From positions 1-45,207 of the IMG/VR virus record IMGVR_UViG_3300001680_000001: DNA of 45,207 bases, one strand, 5' to 3'. Below, piece after piece: positions 31,559 to 39,600 of this stretch (the stretch's first letter is position 1; every line of letters begins with the position of its first letter). A program made the position numbers and the translations under genes. Below the pieces are notes generated by a model. It ran no database searches. It was not told where the DNA came from and was given only the letters and a program-made list of their open reading frames with translations. This DNA is from a virus.

Positions 31559-34500
31559 ATGGACTTGAAGCAGCAGATACTTGCAGTAATAAATGTTGAG
31601 CAAGAGGCGAGGGATATACTCGGTAGCAAGGCACCTAACGGAAACTATAAGTGCTACAACAAGGCAGCGCACAACTCGGGTGACAGCAACCCATCGCTAT
31701 CAATGAGCCACGAGGGACTGTACCTGTGCCACGCTTGCGGGGTGAAGGGTGACGTGTTCCAGCTAATCATGGATAGCCGGGGCATGGATAGGAGTGCCGA
31801 CTTCGGCACCCTACTAAAATCACTGGCCGCTAAGTACAGGCTTCAGGCGAACACTGTGCGCTTTGAAAAGAAACGTAAGGTGAAGCAGATCGTCAAAGGG
31901 TTCAAGCTACTTAACGATGCAAAGAAGCAGCAGTGGTTGTTCTCAAGGCGAGGCATACCGGTTGATGTATACCAACACCTGTTCGATAACTATGGGCTGC
32001 ACAACGCAACGGTTGATCGGTACGGCATAGGCTACAAGGACAGGCGGCTTTGGATACCGATACCAGCCAAGGACTTTGAGCGCCAAGAGCCAGTTAAAAC
32101 TAAGATGATCAACGTCCGTAAGCATGACGTAATGAGGGCGTGCTGCAAGTTCGTTGATGGCGGTGGAAACATATTTGACGCACCAGCTATGGACACCAAG
32201 CCCTACTGGGGTGAGCGTGGAGGTAAGACAATAGGTATCCGTGGCCATAACGTGGCCTACGTCTACCCGATGATGCCGCTAACAGTCAACGCAGAAGTGT
32301 GGCTGGTGGGCGGTGAGCTTAAAGCCCTGCTAATGAACCAGATGGGCATACCTGCGATATGCTTCACTGCCGGTGAGGGGCGGTACCACAAGCGACTACT
32401 CAAGCTGTTTACCAACAAGATTGTACGTGTCGTTATGGACATAGACGAGGCAGGAGAGCGGGCCACGTTCGGCCACAAGGACAAGCCTGGCCTGTGTCAA
32501 GTCCTTGCCGACAACGGGGCGAAGGAAGTCTACGGTGGTAGGCTACCGCCCGAGGGTATGCCTCACAACGGAGACATTACAGACTACCTGCGCATACACA
32601 AGTGGGACACCAAGGCACTGGATAAAGTAGAGTGGGAGAAGTTTGAACCGAAGGCGCTGTTTGAAGCTGGGTTCGGTGAGCAGCAGACACCTAAGTATGA
32701 GTTCCCTGACTTCGATGATGTTCCGTTCGGGAGCTTCGCCAACCTACTGAAGGCCAAGAACGGGGGGAAGGTCATCAAGGTACCGTTCGTTGTGGCTGGC
32801 CGAGGGGAGACACCCTACCTCCTACCGTCTGGTGTGTCGGCCTCATGTGAGGCGGGGCAGATGGACGTGCGGCAGATATGCGCCGTGTGCCCAATGTCTC
32901 GGAACAACTTTGAGATGAGCGTTAGGCTGAGCGAAGAGGAACGCATCGACCTCGTGGGTAAGACACCCATGAAGGTTAAGAACGATGTGTCTAAGCGCCT
33001 TGGCTTACCGAAGTGTCAGTACCCAGAGATCAACATTGAGTCTGATAGTGTTGAGCGGCTAATCATCATCCCGACCCTGGATAGCAATAGCTCCGGTGAC
33101 CAGTTCAACTACAGGCAGCACGCCATCTACGCTTTAGGTGACAAGTACCTTACGGAGAACGTGTCCTACGAGGGCGTAGGGATGGTGCTGCCGGAGCCTA
33201 AGAACAGTCAGTACACATGGGCCATGCCTAAGAGTAGGGCGATGGACAACGACATATTCAACTACAGGCACAAGGAGGATATGGCGGTCAAGCTAAGGGA
33301 GGTGTTCCACCACGACACTCTTGAAGAGAAGATTGGCGCGCTGGTTACAACCCTGAAAGACAACCACCTACACAAGCATGGCATCGACAAGCTCATACTG
33401 TACGAGTTGCTTGCGTTCTTCATGCCGTTCGAGTTCAGCCTGGGCAAGTACAGGAACTATAAGGTATGTCCAGAGGTGTGCATCTTAGGTGAGCCACGGT
33501 CAGGCAAGAGCAGCACCGCTAAGGATCTACTCACACTGTTTGGTGCGGGCAGGTACGTGGACGCACCGACAGTAACAACGGTGGGCCTGATAGGTGGTAA
33601 CTCTAACTTCGGGAAGACCAACATCTTTACCTGGGGTGCCATCCCCATGTGCCACCGGGCCATCTGCATCATAGACGAGTGCAACAAGCTAAGCATCGAG
33701 TCCATCGAAACCCTCACGAACCTCCGAAGTAGCGGGGTAGCTGAGAGGACAACAGCTTCAGGCATTAGAAAGATACGCGCTAACGTGCGCTTCTTGTGGC
33801 TGTGCAACCCGAGGGGTGGTCGTTCCTTATCCCACTATGGTTCGCCAGTACGCGCCGCTCAGGAGGTGTTTGGCAGCCCACAAGACCTGGCCCGACTTGA
33901 CCTCCTACATATCCAGAAGGCAGTACAGTCTGCCAGGGAGGTCAACAGCTTCCACAAGTCTACCTCTGAAGACTGGTACAGCAAGAGCCTCGCACGCTAC
34001 CAGCTACAGTGGGCATGGTCACTCAAAGAACATGACGTTGTCTTTGAGGATGAGATTTACATAATGGACAAGGCGATAGACCTCGTCGAAAGATTCAAGA
34101 CCGACCTGCTACCGATGGCTGAAACCAAGTTCAAGATAGCTCGTATCGCAGCCGGGTTAGCGTCACTGGCGTACAGCACAGACAAGTACAACAGGTGCTT
34201 CGTTACTAACGAGGCTGTTGATATGGCTCACGGTCTGCTTGAGGGGTACAAGGAGTACAACATATCAGAGCTAAGTCAGTCGGGCGCAGACATACCAGAG
34301 GGGCTGCGGGCCGTACTGGAACAGCTACCACCCAATGAGGTGCGAAGGCTCAAGGCGTTCATGGTTCAGGACATGCTGACAATGGGCGAGCTAAAGGATC
34401 TCTTCGGCCCCACATGGACGGTAAACTTTATCCAGACCACCTTCTATGAGATGGGTATTGTCACCAGAAGAAGGCAATACTTCATGTGGGACCACCAGCT

Positions 34501-34561
34501 TAGGGGGTACCTGGAGCAGTACATTGAGAATCCTACACGTAAGTGGAGGCCAGACTACTGA
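31559..34561 (+). CDS. DnaG-type primase fused to MCM-like AAA+ helicase (1000 aa)
   Basis: One protein combines domains that usually are separate. Residues 32-60 hold a CHC2-type zinc site (C32, H38, C57, C60). A TOPRIM primase core follows, with LVGGELKALL near 248 and VVMDIDEAGER near 290. Residues about 400-460 contain VIKVPFVVAG...LLPSGVSASC...CAVCP, resembling the OB/zinc part of MCM N-terminal domains. The AAA+ module has Walker A LGEPRSGKSST (about 642), Walker B CIIDECNKL (about 703), a sensor-type WLCNPRGG, and LARLDLLHI (about 780), like the MCM arginine-finger region. A C-terminal winged helix ends the protein (about 935-985). It should prime and unwind at replication forks. Confidence 0.9.
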   Translation: MDLKQQILAVINVEQEARDILGSKAPNGNYKCYNKAAHNSGDSNPSLSMSHEGLYLCHACGVKGDVFQLIMDSRGMDRSADFGTLLKSLAAKYRLQANTVRFEKKRKVKQIVKGFKLLNDAKKQQWLFSRRGIPVDVYQHLFDNYGLHNATVDRYGIGYKDRRLWIPIPAKDFERQEPVKTKMINVRKHDVMRACCKFVDGGGNIFDAPAMDTKPYWGERGGKTIGIRGHNVAYVYPMMPLTVNAEVWLVGGELKALLMNQMGIPAICFTAGEGRYHKRLLKLFTNKIVRVVMDIDEAGERATFGHKDKPGLCQVLADNGAKEVYGGRLPPEGMPHNGDITDYLRIHKWDTKALDKVEWEKFEPKALFEAGFGEQQTPKYEFPDFDDVPFGSFANLLKAKNGGKVIKVPFVVAGRGETPYLLPSGVSASCEAGQMDVRQICAVCPMSRNNFEMSVRLSEEERIDLVGKTPMKVKNDVSKRLGLPKCQYPEINIESDSVERLIIIPTLDSNSSGDQFNYRQHAIYALGDKYLTENVSYEGVGMVLPEPKNSQYTWAMPKSRAMDNDIFNYRHKEDMAVKLREVFHHDTLEEKIGALVTTLKDNHLHKHGIDKLILYELLAFFMPFEFSLGKYRNYKVCPEVCILGEPRSGKSSTAKDLLTLFGAGRYVDAPTVTTVGLIGGNSNFGKTNIFTWGAIPMCHRAICIIDECNKLSIESIETLTNLRSSGVAERTTASGIRKIRANVRFLWLCNPRGGRSLSHYGSPVRAAQEVFGSPQDLARLDLLHIQKAVQSAREVNSFHKSTSEDWYSKSLARYQLQWAWSLKEHDVVFEDEIYIMDKAIDLVERFKTDLLPMAETKFKIARIAAGLASLAYSTDKYNRCFVTNEAVDMAHGLLEGYKEYNISELSQSGADIPEGLRAVLEQLPPNEVRRLKAFMVQDMLTMGELKDLFGPTWTVNFIQTTFYEMGIVTRRRQYFMWDHQLRGYLEQYIENPTRKWRPDY

Positions 34562-34758
34562 TGCCCGTATACGAGTACAAGTGTAGCCGGTGCGACCACG
34601 AGGTTGAGTTGCTACAGAAGCACAACGAGCCAGCACCTAAGTGTGCCAAGTGCTTGCCGACTGGCGAGGTGATGGAGAAGATGATCTCAGTTGGCTCGTT
34701 CAGCCTTAAGGGCGATGGGTGGGCCAAGGATAACTATGGACTAAAGGCTGGTGAATGA
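34561..34758 (+). CDS. FmdB-like zinc-ribbon protein (65 aa)
   Basis: ATG 34561 overlaps the preceding stop (TGATG). MPVYEYKCSRC, with C8-x2-C11, then C28-x2-C31 (CAKC), is the canonical FmdB/CxxC_CxxC_SSSS signature, followed by an Met/Lys- and Ser-rich tail. Its biochemical function is unknown in general. It is the second such gene in the genome; the first, longer one is in the head module at 10456-10887. Confidence 0.88.
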   Translation: MPVYEYKCSRCDHEVELLQKHNEPAPKCAKCLPTGEVMEKMISVGSFSLKGDGWAKDNYGLKAGE

Positions 34759-34949
34759 TGGAGCAGTCTTCTGGCAGTCCGCACTACCTGGCTGCGATTG
34801 AGGTTGTGATAGCTGTTGCTGGGTTCTTAGATGGACTGGACACCACCACCAGTGCTGAACGTATAGAAAGGCTGCGCCTGTTGCGTGAGTCTTACGGGGC
34901 ATATCGATCCCGTATTGAGAGCAACGCCTCGTATAGCAAAGGCCGGTGA
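34755..34949 (+). CDS. Hypothetical helical protein (64 aa)
   Basis: Starts in an ATGA overlap (two consecutive Met codons). Amphipathic helices (YLAAIEVVIAVAGFLDGL; RIERLRLLRESYGAYRSRI) with a hydrophobic patch near residues 14-24 too weak for a clear membrane span. Function unknown. The TGA stop is followed directly by the next ATG. Confidence 0.7.
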   Translation: MMEQSSGSPHYLAAIEVVIAVAGFLDGLDTTTSAERIERLRLLRESYGAYRSRIESNASYSKGR

Positions 34950-35132
34950 ATGACACCAACTAACAAGAGAGATGAAACACTATTCCAGCATGTACGCAGG
35001 CTTGTTGGACACAACGAATGGTTGAGGGGAGTGAGAGACATTTGCTGCGAACTTGAGTACCTGCGTAGTGCAGTTAAAAAATATGAAGAAAGGATTAAAG
35101 AGTATGAATCACGAACGATACGAAGCACTTAA
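34950..35132 (+). CDS. Hypothetical coiled-coil protein (60 aa)
   Basis: Adjacent to the previous stop. Helical, with C-terminal heptad-like charge (YLRSAVKKYEERIKEYESR). Overlaps the next gene by 29 nt, another frame of the same DNA. No recognised family. Confidence 0.65.
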   Translation: MTPTNKRDETLFQHVRRLVGHNEWLRGVRDICCELEYLRSAVKKYEERIKEYESRTIRST

Positions 35133-35427
35133 GAGATTAGCTGCCCCCGGTTCTGGGGCATCAGACAACGAGAGGGCTATAGCTCTCGGGCTACTCGCAG
35201 CAGCGGATAGACTCGACGACTACCAGAGAGATACCCAGTCCCGCATAGACATTAGGAAGGGCGTGTCAGGCAGTAGTTTCCTGGTCACACGAAAGGATGG
35301 CAGGGGTGGCTGCACAATGTTCATGCCTATATCAGAGGGGCGGGCGCTTAACTTCGTTGGTAACAGCCTTCGACTAAACCTCAATAGAATAGAGAGGCGT
35401 ATGGTATGCGAGAAAGTAAACTCGTAA
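35104..35427 (+). CDS. DUF2786-like or unknown protein (107 aa)
   Basis: ATG 35104 with AAAGGATTAAAGAG upstream. The start YEALKRLAAPGSGASDNERAIALGLLAAADRL resembles the short helical domain of DUF2786-type proteins. The C-terminal half is beta-rich and basic (SSFLVTRKDGRGGCTMF). A longer in-frame reading upstream overlaps the previous gene and is less likely. Function unknown. Confidence 0.6.
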   Translation: MNHERYEALKRLAAPGSGASDNERAIALGLLAAADRLDDYQRDTQSRIDIRKGVSGSSFLVTRKDGRGGCTMFMPISEGRALNFVGNSLRLNLNRIERRMVCEKVNS

Positions 35428-35834
35428 CGCTTGTCCAGGCAAGCCTTGAGCGTCAGTTCAAGGGGGCTTGCTACCTGAACAAGAACCACGGCAACCAGTT
35501 CCAAGCTCACGGCAGACCTGATCTGGAGGGCTGCATATTTGGCAGACACTTCGGGTTCGAGCTGAAGGCTGGCTCACGATTCTCACCAACCCAGATAGCC
35601 CACCTAAAAAGAATAACAAAGAGCGGCGGCATCGGAGGTGCGGTTGTCTATGTAAAGAACGACTACTACTACTTAACTGCGTGGCAGGCGGCAGGATACA
35701 GTCTGCGCAAACTCAGCAACTATAAGCGAATACCGTTTGATAGGTACTTGGACTTCTCATTCTTGTACAAGTACCTAAACATTTTCTACTTACACTATCA
35801 TGGAGAACAAAGTGTACTACCTGAAGCTCGATAA
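35406..35834 (+). CDS. VRR-NUC type nuclease
   Basis: 142 residues. HGRPDLEG (about 34-41) and FELKAG (about 51-56) form the D...E-x-K nuclease motif, and SPTQIAHLKRITKSGG (about 60-75) matches the helix after the active site in VRR-NUC enzymes, which cut branched or flap DNA. A Tyr-rich C-terminus follows. It probably resolves replication or recombination intermediates with the helicase and Cas4-like nuclease. It overlaps the preceding gene by 22 nt and the next by 35 nt. Confidence 0.88.
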   Translation: MRESKLVTLVQASLERQFKGACYLNKNHGNQFQAHGRPDLEGCIFGRHFGFELKAGSRFSPTQIAHLKRITKSGGIGGAVVYVKNDYYYLTAWQAAGYSLRKLSNYKRIPFDRYLDFSFLYKYLNIFYLHYHGEQSVLPEAR

Positions 35835-36636
35835 CATTGAACTACTAACAGACGATAGAGTCCTGGTTACCGTTGGTGCCACACAAACAGTCGTGCCACG
35901 CGGGTCGGTTGTGACAAAGGACAAGATGGGGCAGGTGCCCACCGACGTGCGCAGAATCCTTAAGAGGCTGGATGATATAGGAGTTGCCACCTCCCTTATC
36001 GCTGAGCTTGTGCAGCCATCAAACCTGGGGCACCGCAGCGCACCCGAACCCGATCCAACCCCAGAAAAGCCCCCAGAACGGCAGGCTACCCAGCCAGTTA
36101 AGGCATCTCGGCCTGATCTCGCAGCCCTTGGGCTTGAGTCGTCGTCTGAGTTGGTACCACCATTTGAGGTGAACGAGCAGGCTGCACCAAAGATGCCGTC
36201 CGATGAGTTGGGCCGACAACTCAGTGAGCTATGGGAGACGGACCCGCAACAACGGAGGCGCATCATACGGAAGGTCGCTGGGATGATTCGGCTCGACATG
36301 CTTGCAATCAAGAAGTTCTTGAGCGATGACTTGAGACGCGCGGTGGTAGCCCAGTTGATGCAGCGAGATGCACTGAAGACCTCAATCATACCGCCTGACC
36401 TCGCAGCCTTCTTAAGTGACAAGCCGCTACACGAAACGCTTGGCAGTAGGGGCTGGGATCCTGGCTCGCAACGAGTCAAGGATAAGGTGTCTGCAAACTG
36501 GGAAGAATCAAATCGGGTTCAGAACCGGATAGCAGCAGAGGTCGATGACTCAGAGTTCGATCACATGTACCCAACAACTCAGTTCGCGGCAGTGGAAGTC
36601 AACCGGAAGTTTAGCGCTTTAGGTAAGTTAGAGTAG
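35800..36636 (+). CDS. Hypothetical protein, last early gene (278 aa)
   Basis: It overlaps the nuclease gene by 35 nt and, at its 3' end, the oppositely directed ejection-protein gene by 26 bp. An N-terminal beta-rich part (residues 1-45) is followed by a helical segment, a Pro-rich linker (PEPDPTPEKPPER), a helical block (DELGRQLSELWETDPQQRRRIIRKVAG) and a charged C-terminus. No family recognised. Its length and helical bundle would suit a packaging, late-transcription or virion factor, none of which is shown. Confidence 0.75.
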   Translation: MENKVYYLKLDNIELLTDDRVLVTVGATQTVVPRGSVVTKDKMGQVPTDVRRILKRLDDIGVATSLIAELVQPSNLGHRSAPEPDPTPEKPPERQATQPVKASRPDLAALGLESSSELVPPFEVNEQAAPKMPSDELGRQLSELWETDPQQRRRIIRKVAGMIRLDMLAIKKFLSDDLRRAVVAQLMQRDALKTSIIPPDLAAFLSDKPLHETLGSRGWDPGSQRVKDKVSANWEESNRVQNRIAAEVDDSEFDHMYPTTQFAAVEVNRKFSALGKLE

Positions 36637-39600
36637 ACTTTTTTCTTGTCGGGGAGGTCAACTGAACGGTTCTGATCTCACCTATGTTCTTTAAGAACAT
36701 GGCCATGCGGTCCAGTTTAGCCCTATCGTGGTATAGGCGCTGCTCTGGGCCGTACTTGTATACCTTCTCGCCAAGCACCTGACGGCTCAGTGCGATGAAG
36801 TTCAGCTTATTGTCGGGTGAGCTATACACCTTCTTGGCTACGTTGAAGAACCTACTCATTGGCACTTCGGTCAGCAGCCATGCAGCGCGTGGGTCTACCT
36901 TGGGCCTGCCTGTATTTGGGTCAACGCTGTACCCAACCGCTTGCTTCATCCAGGGCGGTGCGTCTTGGAACGACTTGCCCGACTCAAACGATGACCGCTC
37001 ATACAGCTTACTCTTAAGGTGTGTGCCCCGGAAGAAGTCCCTGTCTACAATGTGCTCAAGCGCAGCCGTAAAGCCGAACGGGCCACGAGCCAGAGCCTTG
37101 GATGGGTCACCGCCAAACATCTCATGCCACAAGTTCATCGTGTCTTCTTGAACGAACCCGTACCCGGTCTTAACCTTGACCTCTTTCTCTTTAGTCTCTG
37201 GGTTGTAGGTGACGCTGATGGTCTTGAGCCTGTTCGACAACCAATCAGGGTAGTCAGCAGGGTCAACGTCCTGGTGTAAGTTCTGGTTATTGATGAACTT
37301 GTATGACTGAGCTACCCGCCCTGGATTCTGAATGAACGAGTCAGCCGATGTCAGTAGCGCGTGCTTCGTCCAAGTATAGAACGGCATCATGCGTTTAATG
37401 ACTCGGCGCTCAACCATCGAAAGGTTCGCGTAGTCGAACAGGTAGTCCTTCACAGCCTTAGCTGCCATGCCCAGGCTGCCGGTTCGCTGAGCCTCAATGG
37501 TGAACAACATCAGTCGCGTTGGTATCTCCGAAGCCAACTCACCAGCACGAAAAGAGTCCCGTGCGAACACAGCGTTAGCTGGATTGATCGCCTCCTTCCA
37601 GCCCACGTCAGCCTTCAGGCCCATCCTCTCACCCATGGCAAGAACCTTAGCGCCACCCTGCTTGAATATCTCTTCACTAACGAAGGTGCTGAACACACCG
37701 CGCCGCGCTGCCTCGTGGGCCATCTCTTCAACGGTCATCTTCATACCGCCAGCCAGTTTAATCTCGTGCTTGGCCAGCTTCTCCAGGTTCCTATAGCCGT
37801 CACCAAGTGCAAGCCTCGTCGCGCCACCACCCGCGAGAGCGCCAGCAACGAAGCCCTCAGCACGGTGGTCGTCTGCCATCAACGCACCAGCAGTACCGCC
37901 AGCTACAGTTTGAGTAGCAACTCCGCCCTCTGCTATGTTCCGCAGACCGCCCCGCATGGCCACACCGGACCCAGCGCCAACCGCAGCACCACCTAACGCA
38001 CCAGTCAGAGCACCACCGACTACCTTACCCGCTCCTCGCAAGAGGGACGGGTCTTCTCCGTTCCACTCCTGCATACCACCAATAATACCGCCAGCAGTAC
38101 CACCGGCATACGCCATGAACGCAGCCTGAGACTTGGGGAGGTGCGTTATGTCGATAGCCTCCTTGCTTAGAACATAGGTGAGCGTCTTGAGAAACGCGCC
38201 CTGGTGAACAGGGTTAATGATCCCGATGCCAACCTTCAGGTAGGTCAGCGCCACGTTGGTCACGCCGTTCCGCATGTAGAACTCAGGGAACACCGCCATC
38301 AGCGGAGCCTTAAACATGTTCTGCATACCGTCGTACATGCGCATCAGCTTGCCAAGCTCAGGCCCGTACAGGTTTTGTTCAACACCGTCCACCAAGTGAG
38401 CGATACTCCTCGGTAGATAGTACGCAGCAGAATCAGGAGTAAGAACCTTCTCACCAGCGGTCTGAACAAACGGACCAAACGTGCCGGGGGTCCGCTCAAC
38501 ATCGAAACCTTTGCCGATAACCTCTTCGCCTGGCCGAGCTAAATCCTCAGTGAACTTGCCGCCTGGCTTGAACACGCGAGGCTCAGACGGTAGGGCGGAC
38601 ACGCCGCGCACTGTGGTTGACTCCCAACCTTCTTTGTTAGCTTTCAGAACCCTATCTTCAGCGAGGTGCCAGCGCCCAGAGTAAACAATAAAGTCATCGC
38701 TAAGCACCTCCCCTTGCCGACCATGTTGTTTCGCCAATCGTTCCAATATAGAGATCATCTGATCGCGTTCTGCGTCTGTCATCTTTTTAACAAACTTGGC
38801 ACTATCGGGGGTGCCGATAACTGTTTTCTTTGAGGTGTCTATACCCATCTGCTGAGCAACACTATGGAGTTCTTCCATCTCCCCGCTTGTTAGGCCGGAC
38901 GGACCCTTTGCCCACGCATCGTCACCCTTTGCCGTTAACCGCTCATCAATAAGTTTTCGGAACTCTGTGCCATACGCCTTTAGTGCTTTTTGCCCCCTGA
39001 AGGTACCGGTTGCAGAATAAAATGGGCGAAGAAACTTATCTACTTCTGGATACGTTTGCCTCATTTTCCAAACAGCTTCCCCGGTTTCATCCCCAAGGTT
39101 TTCTGCTGCCTTTCGTAGCCTATCGTGAGGACTCCATTCCCCAGATAGCTCCATCTCTTTTATGGCCTGTTTGCGTAACCCTGCCCCGCTACCATCTACC
39201 TTCTTAAGTGCTTTGTCATACGCGTCTTTGTTCTTCTTTGTTGGAAAACGCAGGTACTCACTGTGCTTTTTAGCAAGACGCTCTTTAGCTTTAAGCTCCT
39301 TGATTGATTTCTTTCTCTCAATCAAGGCTTCTTTGACTGGCTTGCGGAGGTCTTGTATCTCGCTAAGCTCCTTGTTTATCTCACCGTACTTACCGTGCTT
39401 TTCTTCAAGGACGCGCTTGGCTTCGCGTAGCTTCTTTGTCTCACCCATAGACTTGCGCCACTCAGGGGTGTTGCGCTTAAGGCTTTTACGCGCCACCGTT
39501 CCTGCGCCTATCCCGCGATTAAGGGCTTGAAGGCGGTCACGCGCACGCTCAAGTTTGGCAGATTTGCGCGCATGTTTACCAAGCGCAGCGTTCAGGTCAG

